Below are positions 8,615 to 17,805 of a DNA stretch of 27,580 nt, piece after piece. The notes beneath the pieces were generated by a model, which was given only the letters and a program-made list of their open reading frames with translations, was not told the origin of the DNA and did no database searches. The first letter of the stretch is position 1. Each line of letters begins with the position of its first letter. This DNA is from Flammula alnicola (lineage: Eukaryota > Basidiomycota > Agaricomycetes > Agaricales > Strophariaceae). A program made the position numbers and the translations under genes. The DNA is taken from assembly GCA_015499995.1 (NCBI GenBank), contig JADNRV010000518.1, positions 1 through 27,580 on the forward strand, given 5' to 3'.

Positions 8615-9717
8615 ATGCGTGTCTTTTCAGTCCTTACCTTGGCCACTGGTCTTTTCGCAGCTGTTTCTGCGCTTACCGTACCCGTCAAACGCTCAGATGT
8701 CGATTCTCTAGAGTGAGTGATATCCTCTTGATGATATATGCCGACGTACTAAATAATTTTCTGTCTTGAAGCTTCCTTGAGGCCCGTGCTAATCCCATCA
8801 AATTTAGCAAGGGCGCTAAAGAGCACCTAACCAACCTTGGCCTTGCGAAAGGAAGTGCCGAGCGTAAGGAAGTCAAAGAGTACCACAGGAAGATCGTCGC
8901 CGAGGAAATGGCGAAGAACGGCGCACACTCGGCCCAAATTGTGTAAGTTCTCAAGTGCAAGTTTGTATTTTTAGCGGCTTATTTGACGTTGGTGGCATTC
9001 TAGGCACTTGGCGCACAAGCAAGGGTCTGTGGACCCGAAGCTACACATCACCGCTGGCTTTTGGGACAAAGACGACAAGAGGATCAAGAGCACTTACGGA
9101 GACCCGCCCAAGACTGGCCAACTCCATCACGTATATGCGGAGCACCATCCTGTGAATCCAACCTACTTGGCAGCCGTTCACAAAGCTGGCAAGACTCTGC
9201 GACGGAGATCCGACTCTTCTCTCGAGTGAGTGACGTTCTTTCAATGGTGTATGCCCACGCACTAAATTAATTTTGCGGTCTTGAAGCTTCCTTGAGGCCC
9301 GCGCTAATCCCATCAAATTCAGCAAGGGCGCTAAAGAGCATCTGACCAATCTTGGCCTCGCTAAGGGAAGCGCCGAACGCAAGGAGGTCAAAGAGTACCA
9401 CAGGAAGATCGTCGCTGAGGAAATGGCGAAGAACGGCGCACACTCGGCGCAAATTGTGTAAGTTCTCAGCTGCAACGTCGTGTTTTGAGCTGCTTGTTTA
9501 AAGTTGGTGGCATTCTAGGCACTTGGCGCACAAGCAAGGATCTGTGGACCCGAAGCTGCACATCACCGCTGGATTCTGGGACAAAGATGACAAAAGGATT
9601 AAGAGCACTTATGGAACTCCACCTAAGACCGGCCAACTCCACCACGTATACGCTGAGCACCACCCGGTGAACCCGACCTACTTGAACGCCGTTCACGCAG
9701 CTGGCAAGACACTGTGA
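8615..9717 (+). CDS. Secreted protein with two near-identical tandem units separated by dibasic sites (286 aa)
   Basis: Five exons: 8615-8712, 8772-8942, 9004-9225, 9287-9457, 9519-9717 (861 nt). Residues 1-19 (MRVFSVLTLATGLFAAVSA) form a clear signal peptide. A Lys-Arg at 25-26 precedes unit 1 and an Arg-Arg-Arg at 156-158 precedes unit 2, in parallel contexts (KRSDVDSLDFLEAR and RRRSDSSLDFLEAR). Each unit of about 130 residues contains ANPIKFSKGAKEHLTNLG, a charged helical stretch, GAHSAQIVVHLAHKQGS, LHITAGFWDKDDKR and HHVYAEHHPVNPTYL. Units share intron positions; exons 2 and 4 are both 171 nt with 14 differences, all synonymous, while exons 3 and 5 differ at only three residues. The dibasic sites suggest Kex2 processing in the Golgi to release two copies, but they may only mark the duplicated propeptide. 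The internal KR in DDKRIKS is a further possible cut. I do not recognise a catalytic fold; function unknown. Confidence 0.9.
8705..9715 (+). repeat. Intragenic tandem duplication (two units of about 514 bp)
   Basis: Unit 1 begins near 8705 (end of exon 1) and unit 2 near 9218 (end of exon 3). Each includes an intron starting gtgagtgat/gtgagtgac and ending cttgaag, a 171-nt exon, an intron gtaagttctca..ggcattctag, and a long exon. Introns are recognisably related too (atgccgacgtactaaat versus atgcccacgcactaaat). The copy at the 3' end supplies the stop codon; the first copy instead continues through RRRSDSSL into unit 2. Confidence 0.9.
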
Positions 9718-10239
9718 AGGAGGTCCTACCACTCGGAGTAGTTTCTTACGCATCCGCTAATTATGTATGTAGCCTACTATTTTCCGAATTAAAGAGTTTT
9801 AGACTTCACGCGCACGCTTCAAGTCGCGTTCCTATTTCTAAGAGAAACCTACTCCGGATGCGCATTCAAATATTCAAGAGCGTACGCGAGCCACCACAGC
9901 TGATAAATCTTGGGTGCATCTCGTTTACCATGCTTTTTCATGTGAACCGACGAATTGCTCCTTTGCCCAGTTCGCCGCCAATTCACGACGCCCTTGGCCT
10001 CTGGGTCTCTCGGTCCTCGGATGGACCATACTCGAGCCCATCCGTGGTCCGACAAACGCACTGCCGTGCTATTTCATGCTCCTCCGTTCGTCGATTCATC
10101 GCTCGCAGGTACTAATAACAGGAGCTCTTGGAGCAGGAGGATCATTCGGCTATGCCAGACTAACAGAATCTAATCATGATTGGGAGGCTTTGCCAAAAGT
10201 AAATTTCAATTAATTGACGACACAAGCTGCAAGTCGAAC
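9718..10239. other. Intergenic region between convergent genes
   Basis: The 3' flanks of the secreted protein (+) and the 2OG oxygenase (-). Open frames on both strands (up to about 130 codons) lack motifs and contradict each other; no feature is supported. Confidence 0.55.
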
Positions 10240-11034
10240 TTAATCCTCCGCGCTTTCCAGATGGCATCGGAACATGAAGTCGCTTCGCAAGGAGTACTTG
10301 ACGCCTTTGGTCACTTCTTCTCCGCTATGGTAGATTCCTCTTTGCTGGAAGAGCAGAACTCGCCCTTTCTTCGGCTCGACATCGAAATATCGGTCTTCCT
10401 CGCCAAAAATACGAGTCGCACCCCCTTCAACACCCTCGTCGCCAAGATAAATCTGAAGCGTAACGCGAGCGCGGCGGCCATCTGGAAGTTCCAATTGACC
10501 GTCACAGTGAGGCTTGAAGAAGTTTCCTTTTCCATATCTCAAAAAGCTGAGACGCTCATTAACGCTGTAAAGCATTCGAATCAGAAGTAAGACGATGATA
10601 GGGTACGACCCAAAAACGTACCCAACACATTCCCATGTCCCTCTTACACGGCCCGGCATACCAACAATATCCTCCCATTCATCTCCAGGTCGGATTTTGA
10701 GGAATTCTTGCACGTAAGGAAGTAGTTTTTGATATATCTTTTCGGCAGCGTCGTGATCAAAGCGAAGGATCCGCTCGCTGTTTCTGTAATTCGTATTGAC
10801 GTAGTTATCATTTGCGCCTAGACCGTAATGCACAGCAGCTTGCTTCCACTCCTGATCGGATTCGGCCAAAGCAATAAGTTCTGCACATTCCTGTGGCGTA
10901 TATAGATCATCGATGATTTTGACATAATGGCCTTCGTAGTCTTGTGCGAGTGGTGTGGTTGACCAATCCAGTACGGGCGCGTCAATCACGGCTCCAGAGT
11001 GAGTGGATTTCTTGAATGTTTTGGTGTAGACCAT
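10240..11034 (-). CDS. Prolyl 4-hydroxylase-type 2OG-Fe(II) dioxygenase (245 aa)
   Basis: Two exons, 11034-10622 and 10564-10240. The C-terminal half carries the double-stranded beta-helix of the P4Hc type: NERLSFLRYGKGNFFKPHCDG with Fe ligands His157 and Asp159, LQIYLGDEGVEGGATR, then GIYHSGEEV with the third ligand His217 and the 2-oxoglutarate-binding basic residue in KYSLRSDFMF (Arg231 or Lys227). There is no signal peptide or ER retention signal, so a cytosolic or nuclear enzyme is likelier than a collagen-type hydroxylase; the substrate is unknown. The 57-nt intron (10565-10621, gtacgt..ttacag) is a multiple of three without a stop. Retention would give a 264-aa form with a hydrophobic insert just before the core. 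The spliced form gives TWECVGVNERLSF, which reads naturally. A CCAAT box on this strand (about 11107-11112) and a TATTTATA (about 11095-11102) lie 60-80 bp upstream. Confidence 0.93.
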   Translation of the reverse strand: MVYTKTFKKSTHSGAVIDAPVLDWSTTPLAQDYEGHYVKIIDDLYTPQECAELIALAESDQEWKQAAVHYGLGANDNYVNTNYRNSERILRFDHDAAEKIYQKLLPYVQEFLKIRPGDEWEDIVGMPGRVRGTWECVGYVFGSYPIIVLLLIRMLYSVNERLSFLRYGKGNFFKPHCDGQLELPDGRRARVTLQIYLGDEGVEGGATRIFGEEDRYFDVEPKKGRVLLFQQRGIYHSGEEVTKGVKYSLRSDFMFRCHLESAED

Positions 11035-12338
11035 GATGAATGAACTGCGCGCAATGGATGTGATAAAGAGGGAGAGCGCCGAAGAAATCGACCCTATAAA
11101 TACTTAAATTGGCCAGCTGTGCATCGGCATGCCACGACGAGCCACGAGGACACCCAAGGACAGTACTCATAGCCACTCGTGATCCTGTCAATGAGTCATT
11201 GCACAGTTGGACGCGCGCAGAAACAGAGGTTGCTTACAGTCGTGGCTCAGTCCAAATAAGTTGCCTCCGAGTCGATCCCCGAGTCCAGATACAAAATCCA
11301 AATCCATGCCAGTCGCACAACACCAAGACAAGGCTATAAATTATTAACGGCCTAACTATCCCCCCATTTGAAATCGCTGTGATACAGGCATGGGAAGATT
11401 GACGAGACTGCAGAAATGAGCCTGGTTAACGACTTTTTCGTGCGGAGAATATCGAGCGTATTCAAGTTGATGGGAAAATGGAAACGAGAGATGCCCACAG
11501 CCTGCAGCTTCTTGGCATATGTGGTTCTGTTGTTCAAAAGCATCAAAAACTGTTGACTAGTATAGTACTACTACGATATCTTCACTGCCCTTTATGTCGG
11601 GTTACTTTTGGGCGCTGCTGGGATTTTTTTCATCATGAAGCCCTTTTCGAGATGGACGGCATTCTTGGGGCACCGAAAACCAACGGCGTGTTTCCGAGGA
11701 GGACCTAGTACTAGACGAACCGATGCTGGGCGAAATCCGCAATGAAATGACACAGACCGCAATCGGTGGGCGCTCCATTCCATCAGGCCTCATTGTCGAA
11801 CATTATCTCATCTCCCTATCTCTCCCCCGGATCTAGTCCTTCCATTCAAATACGAGGGAGAATTGCACCAGTTCCGACCATTTACGGTTGGATGCGGCAT
11901 GCTTACCCTTGTATACCCTGACTCAAACTCATCGTTGCGCTGGGACGCTGCTAAGCAGGAATCGCAGACAATTGTACCTCAATCACGACGGTGCTAAGTA
12001 TGCCTTGCTATCAAGGCATAAGTTTGTCCTGTGAGATGCTTACCTTGCCAGTGTTTGGGTTTTACGGCCACATTTAACGTATTCTTCCTGATCTTGTAAA
12101 GGGATATTAAATGAGAAACTGAAGGCCGCTGCTCACTGAAGTGGTCCCTGACGGTCTAGGGTCGGATGGTTTTTCTTCGACAGTCAAGGAACAGGGGTTT
12201 CCAAGGTCATCGCAGAAGACACTACATACGACATCAGCCCTCTTGTTCTCTTAATATGGCAACGGTTCAACGAGTCCCTTTTATCCTACCTCCCGCTCTT
12301 AGGCCATTGAGAAGATACAACCCACTTTGCGTGATAAA
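11035..12338. other. Long intergenic region between divergent genes
   Basis: About 1.3 kb between the oxygenase (-) and the peroxidase (+), probably containing both promoters. It holds a tataaata at about 11095 and a CCAAT box near 11107. Short frames at 11352-11793 conflict between strands and show no motif. I see no RNA gene or repeat. Confidence 0.5.
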
Positions 12339-14342
12339 ATGAGCCCTCCACGGAATACCGGGAAATCTCGTCGCTCATCTACCTGGCAGAAGTTTCTGAA
12401 GCAACTCTTTAGTCGCTCTCAGAAGAAAATGGCAACCCCTCCGAGTCAACAGCCTCCTCCTTCGATCACTGTTCCCTCAACCGCTTCTCCGAGTGTTCCT
12501 ACTGTCACTCAACCCGCCGCGAGTCAGCTGAAGCTTGATAACATCCAGGGCGATGTCTTGTCAGTATATTTTTTAGTGCCGTAAATCGCCGCTTTACTGA
12601 ATACATTTACAGGAGTGGCCTCCCCAAGAAGACCGAGACTCTTTACTTCTTCCAAATCACCGACACTACCAAGTTCAGGGAAGATCTGAGTAAGTTTATC
12701 CCGCACATCAAGACCGTTGCCCAAGTCATCCAAGACCGCAAGACAATCGATGATTACAAGCGCAGCCATGGTCACCACACAGGTTTCAAGGCCGTACTGG
12801 TTCCTATAGTTGGAGCCAATATCGCTTTTTCTCACTTTGGCTTCCAAGAGGTTTGTATCATTCAACTTAAGCTGACGTTTCTTTAACTAATATTTTATGT
12901 CTAGCTGAAAATCGATGATGCCAAACTAGCTGACACTGCGTTTCTCAGTGGCCAACGTGTCGACGCTGGGGCAAACCTGTTAGATAAAGGTACTGGCACT
13001 GGCGCAGACTTTGTCCCAGACTGGGAGGAGGCGTTCAAGGAGGAGATTCATGGTGTCATCCTCCTTGCTGGAGATAGCCATCATACCGTTGACAAGAAAC
13101 TTCGAGAAATCGAGCAAATCTTCGGTGTCGGGGGCGCATCGGCTTCCCTGAAGGAAGTAGCTACTATTCGAGGCGACTCTCGTCCAGGAGACCAGTCCGG
13201 ACACGAACAGTAAGTGAAGAGAATCCTTTGAAATTGTGTTGCTTACATATGGTACGAAACAGCTTTGGCTTCCTTGATGGTGTCTCTAACCCTGCTGTCA
13301 TCGAATTCGATAAAGACATTCTTCCAGGGCCTGCACCGATCAACGTCGGTCACATCCTGCTTGGAGAGACGGGCGACACTCTCGAGCGCGATCCTTGGAT
13401 GGTCGACGGAAGTTTCCTGGTCTTCCGATACCTCTTCCAGAAGGTCCCCGAGTTCGACGATTTCCTCGACAGGAACGCTCTTCAGGGCCCGGGAATGACT
13501 CATCAACAAGGAGCAGACCTTCTGGGAGCCCGTTTAGTTGGTCGCTGGAAGAGCGGTGTGTACATCTTTTGCTCTTTCGTTATTTCACACCATTCATGGG
13601 TTTCGTAAACTGCAGGTGCCCCCGTTGATATCACTCCTTTCGAAGACGATCCAGAGCTCGGTCCCGATCCCCAGAGGTAATTTTATCTTGCATTGCCGCC
13701 AAACACTTCTCTGACCCTTTGTGATTGTACAGGAACAACAACTTCCACTTCAAAGCTGAGGCGACCTTCCAGAAGATGTGCCCCTTCGCAGCACATATCC
13801 GCAAGACACTACCTCGCGATGATCTCGAGCGTTTCGCTGGCTTTTCGCTTGCGAAGAACCGCATCATGCGCCGTGGAATCCAGTTCGGGCCAGAGGTCAC
13901 CAAAGCCGAAAAGACGGCGAAGAAGACATTCCATGGTCGCGGTTTGCTCTTCCTTGCTTACCAGGCCAGCATCGTCGATGGATTCCAATTCATCCAGAAG
14001 AGTGAGTTCAAGTCTCTGATTTACGTCCCAATTCTAACACCATATACTTGCAGGCTGGGTTAACAACGTCAATTTCCCTATTGGCACACCTGAAGTACCT
14101 GGGTGAGTTTATTGCTATATCTACACCGTTCCCCAGAAACTAAATTGAAAATTCATGTTTGCAGCGTTGACCCAATTCTCGGACAAGGCCAAGGCCGAAA
14201 TGTTGGTGTGACAGGGTACGACCCCAACGACCCGAAAGCTAATCTGAAGCTTGACGCTGCATGGGTTATTTCTCGCGGAGGAGAATACTTCTTCACGCCC
14301 TCTATCAAGGGTCTGACAGACACTATTGCCGTTCATGCATAA
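12339..14342 (+). CDS. DyP-type (dye-decolorizing) heme peroxidase, 537 aa
   Basis: Eight exons: 12339-12559, 12613-12850, 12905-13209, 13263-13555, 13616-13676, 13733-14001, 14054-14102, 14165-14342 (1614 nt). The hallmark GXXDG motif is GFLDG (residues 257-261) with catalytic distal Asp260, followed by VSNP. The proximal heme ligand is His394 in CPFAAHIRKT; the distal Arg is in NRIMRRGIQFG (Arg419/420). The order SQLKLDNIQGDVL, LPKKTETLYFFQI and the C-terminal GGEYFFTPSIKGL all match fungal DyPs, which oxidise dyes, phenolics and possibly lignin-derived compounds with H2O2. Unlike typical secreted members, the N-terminus (MSPPRNTGKSRRSS..LKQLFSRSQKK) is basic with no hydrophobic signal core. 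A second ATG at 12429 (residue 31, good context aaaATGGC) would start MATPPSQQPPP, also without a signal. An intracellular enzyme, or a missed upstream signal exon, are the alternatives. Confidence 0.96.
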
Positions 14343-14848
14343 AGGTTCTACTGAACGCGGTCGTCACCGGATTGTCTGCGTCTCTTCTCCCGGGGTTTTC
14401 GAAGAGTCATGTAAACATGTAGTTGTATATCCTTTTGTAAATGTATTGCATTCGTATGTAATTCCACAGTCACCTGTACAACGCTGCTCTTCTCATAGAA
14501 CTTAGAATATTCTAAGCCTCGGATCCGAGTCCCCAAGGGCTTGCACTTCGAGAAGACGGCACATGTCAAGAAATGACCGTCCAGGGTTAATAATAATGGT
14601 ATTATTAATAGAGGGATAAAGCATGCGAGGGGCGAAAGCCCGCCATATTCGGGGTCGTCAAGTTGTTGTCGATTGGCGAATGAATGAGGGGAACCGCGAA
14701 GGTTTACATATTACCGTTGGCGGCCTAGTTTCATCATTGGCGAGAGGGATAGAGGTTCGTGTAAGAACAAATGGACATTTGGTAATTCAAGTTGAAGTAG
14801 GACTGTATGTCTGAACCCCCTTCTCCGAAGAACATGGAATTATGCGAG
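14343..14848. other. Intergenic region 3' of the DyP gene
   Basis: No supported gene. It contains a short AT-rich palindrome (taataatggtattatta, about 14590-14606) and a perfect palindrome ctcggatccgag (about 14517-14528), both too small to interpret. Confidence 0.5.
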
Positions 14849-15139
14849 TCAATTAGGTGGCCAGTCGTAAAAGCTCCCGAGATAGAAGAGAAAACTTCGC
14901 CGTCTTAACCACATGAACAGCGACACTACGTACCCATCTCGTGGTCCAAGGTAGATTACACATTCACGGAAAGTTCGATAACGGAAGGCATCATCAACTT
15001 GTCGCATTGCGCGAAAATCAGTCCATTGACTCGAATAGAAAGACACAAATTACGGAAAAAGGTGGTGCAAAGACATATCTTTGAATCTTCTCAGAGTTCG
15101 GCATGCCTCCGTACCTAAATCCCAGAGCCTGAAAAACAT
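14849..15139 (-). CDS. Possible small ORF immediately downstream of DIM1 (81 aa, speculative)
   Basis: Two putative exons on the minus strand, 15139-15075 and 15029-14849, joined through a weak intron (gtcttt..ttcgag, 45 nt). The ATG lies six bases after the DIM1 TAG. The product would read MFFRLWDLGTEACRTLRRFKD then QWTDFRAMRQVDDAFRYRTFREC and end in an aromatic/basic tail (FYLGSFYDWPPN). The middle looks protein-like. The splice sites are poor and I do not know the family. It may instead be 3' UTR of DIM1, a decayed gene, or the second cistron of a shared transcript. Confidence 0.28.
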
Positions 15140-15145
15140 GGCGAT

Positions 15146-15852
15146 CTAATATCGGTATCGTGTAGAGTAGTCTAAAGAGAGGTTAGACTAGAAGGTGGTG
15201 GAGTATCACAGGACGGAACTGACCTTTCGGTGACACGACGAGACCACGACCCTTGGAAGCTCCTCGGTAAACTGTCTCGATAATGTCAATCAACTATAAG
15301 GGGTACGATATAAGTTCTGGCATCGGGATCATCGACAAACATGCCCACCTCTTGTTTATTATCCATAGCCCAGTTTCTAAAGAGAAAATAGGGGACGTCA
15401 GAACGAGTCATCGGAAAAAATACTGGCCGAACTCACATCTTGTTGTTGTTACCGGTGCCCAAATCAATCATGATATGCTTGTTACTGAGCTCATAACTTC
15501 AGATCTTGTCGCTTTCCGTCAAGAGGTAACACTTACCGATAGAAGAACATGACAGTGCATGGATCATACAACTCGTACATCTAGCATTTGACAACTTTAA
15601 TCAAACAAAAATCGCAGCCGACTTTATGAAAAGACGCACCTTATTGAAATCTGGGACCTCTGTGATGTCGACCAGATAGATAACCGCAAAGTTCTGAACT
15701 TTCTCTGCAACGGAGTAGAGTGTCTCATCCATCGTCATGCACTGGCTATCCCAGTCATGACCGAACCGGATAACAACGACACGATCCTCTTCTGACTTAA
15801 TAGCTTCGTCAACGTGCCATCCAGAGGGAAGATGAGGCAGAAAATAGGACAT
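15146..15852 (-). CDS. DIB1: U5 snRNP thioredoxin-fold protein Dim1/Dib1 (TXNL4A), 142 aa
   Basis: Six exons: 15852-15640, 15580-15537, 15484-15437, 15376-15349, 15293-15224, 15171-15146 (429 nt, exactly the 142 residues of the family). It opens MSYFLPHLPSGWHVDEAI, contains VVVIRFGHDWDSQCMTMDE, NFAVIYLVDITEVPDFN, MFFYRNKHIMIDLGTGNNN, IDIIETVYRGASKGRGL and ends DYSTRYRY. Dim1 is a core component of the U4/U6.U5 tri-snRNP, holding the pre-catalytic spliceosome before the U4/U6 unwinding step, and is essential in yeasts. The thioredoxin fold here lacks a redox CXXC, as is normal for the family. All introns are 52-60 nt GT-AG. The 260-bp gap to the next upstream gene on the same strand must hold its promoter. 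Confidence 0.98.
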
Positions 15853-16110
15853 ATCGCAGGCTTAGATCTGTAATACAAAGGGTGGGACGTGGACTGGAGG
15901 TGAACAAGCGATAACGTGGCTGTGCCACTGGCGACAGCGTCTTGATGTAACAAGACCAAATAACGTTCCCAGCGTTCAGTGGACCGCCAAGCTGTCCAAC
16001 CTGCAGCGCTAAACATATCTTGTTGTATTCTTGTTCTAGCGAGCGCCTAAGCGCTTGTGCTTTTGCAAAAGATCTATCTTAATCTAAGGCCCAAATCCGA
16101 CAAACAATAA

Positions 16111-16797
16111 TTAATCCTCATTCTGAGTCACTGACCCATCGAGTACAACCGAATAGAAAAATCGTGAGTTCCCGATCTCACATATGTCTGCTTTTTTGTC
16201 CGCCGCACCACACGAATTTCTTGCATCCATTCTGATCCTTTCTTTTTTTCCGAGGTTCCATTGGGTGCTCGAGGACGCGCCTCGAGTTGTCCTTCCTGAT
16301 TCAATTTGAAAGCCTTGAACTCTGGCAACGAGCTAAGTTGGGCGTAATTCTGGATAAGTGTAGTCTCTGTTGAAGAGGATACTAGCTGGCCACCTGATGC
16401 GAGAAAGACAGTAGGTTGATGTTGTTTGAGCCTATGAATCTGGCGAAAGTCAGAGAGGTTCTCACCGAGGTTGACCGGCCGATCGCGAACACAATCTTTA
16501 CAACTACATGGTTTGGGTGCCGATTTCGAGCGAGTACGAGCTCGGACAGTCGTAAAACCTTCGGAAATGCTCTTCTGGGGTATTATAGGAGGACGATCTA
16601 TTTGAGAGACATCACGACCAGTTACAACGCTTCTCCTCAGAAAATAATTGACATATACCTTTCACCAGATCCAATGGATTCGGCAATATCACTTTCCCGT
16701 CTGCTCGCCTTGGAAAGAGAACACAGGAAGGAGATGGAGGGGATGAACAGCCCGCAGAATCACCCAGGTCCACGGCGGTGCTCGAGCTGCAATTCAT
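16111..16797 (-). CDS. Unknown basic protein with a short Cys cluster (about 188 aa)
   Basis: Exons 16797-16659 and 16597-16182 are joined through gtatat..aaatag (16598-16658). The third exon is less certain. Splicing gtgaga (16181) to the acceptor at 16123-16124 ends the protein ..KKQTYNED (exon 16122-16111, intron 59 nt). Reading through ends ..YVRSGTHDFSIRLYSMGQ at 16128. A longer splice to about 16084 would end ..YIKIDLLQKHKRLGAR. Visible features: a Ser/Pro-rich N-terminus, a CSCKDC cluster, FRQIHRLKQHQPTVFLASGG, LPEFKAFKLNQEGQLEARPR, and a Lys/Arg-rich C-terminus (GTSEKKKGSEWMQEIRVVRR). The basic tail suggests RNA, DNA or ribosome contact, but I recognise no family. The ATG at 16795-16797 is the first in frame after an upstream TAG. 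Confidence 0.6.
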
Positions 16798-17805
16798 ACG
16801 AGGACAAAGACATGCATGAACGGAAAAGGTCGGTGCTGTAGATTTCTAGACGTCGTTTAAACGTACTTATCAACCGCATCTCGCTCTTCGAACTTCTTAA
16901 GCGTGGTTCATACATCTTGGCAATGGCCGAAATTTCAAATAAAGGGAAAGCATGCTTTCGGGCGTCGGCAGTTTTCCGGACCTATCTATCATTTCTTAAG
17001 ATCAGTCTGATGTACACTTTGAATTGATTACCGGCAAGTAGATTGTTCCCGCATGTCATTCCACGACGTTTGGAGCCGCTTTAAAAGGCAGTCTTTAGAA
17101 AGGCCTTTCGTGGATATAGGACCCACATTTGGCTCTACCTAAGTACCTTGATCGTCCTGTCCATGCTGGTGAAATGGTATAGCCTACTGATGAATCTCAT
17201 GACCTCGCTCCTATTTCAGTTGAGAGTGATAACAGTCTCCTAAGTCCTTAATCAGCGGACCCAGGCTGACTCTGGCTGACTCTGACCTATCCTGATCTTC
17301 CTTTGTGCTTTCCTCAATCATCAAAGCAAGATCAAAGCCCTGCAGGGGGGCGATGGACAGATTTGAAGGGCGGAAGCAATTTCAGCATACTGATTGGCTC
17401 TTTTTATTATCTTTTATTATCGGTCATGCAGCTGGTCGCGTATTGGTACCCGGGTCCAATGATACTCGGAAGCATAAATAGTCGTTCGACGAAGATCTGC
17501 AGAGCTACATAGTACAGAACCCGCAACACAAAAGCAGTTGGGTACCCCTAACTCACAACAATAAGTTATTCACAAATTGTGGAAGGAAACAAACATAAAT
17601 CTAGGCCGGGTATGGCTTTACAGTAGGTGCTATCAGGTCAGAAGAGTGCGACTAGACAAGGGAGGAAAAGAGCCAGAAGGAGCATCATACAAATTCATTA
17701 AACATAAAAAGCAGAGAAAGCAGAACCATGAAATGGTCAAGAACATTTTCACGTCTTCAGAGTTATTTCAATTGACGCGACATCCAGACGCGACATTCTC
17801 GAAGG
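16798..17805. other. Intergenic region between two minus-strand genes
   Basis: Promoter of the unknown 16111-16797 gene at the left and 3' flank of the cyclin gene at the right. It contains a microduplication (ggctgactct repeated at about 17263-17283). No gene or RNA was recognised; the frames present lack motifs. Confidence 0.5.

Noticed and set aside
11255..11290. tRNA T-loop-like phrase (gagtcgatccccgagtc)
   Set aside because: No matching acceptor, D-arm or anticodon stem around it.
11592..11793. Two overlapping minus-strand 63-aa ORFs
   Set aside because: Different frames of the same sequence with no conserved-looking content.
14517..14606. Short palindromes (ctcggatccgag; taataatggtattatta)
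   Set aside because: Too short and isolated to support a terminator, origin or element; likely chance in AT-rich 3' flank.
15283..15552. Plus-strand 89-aa ORF
   Set aside because: Lies antisense across DIM1 exons and introns, whose model is complete and exact in length.
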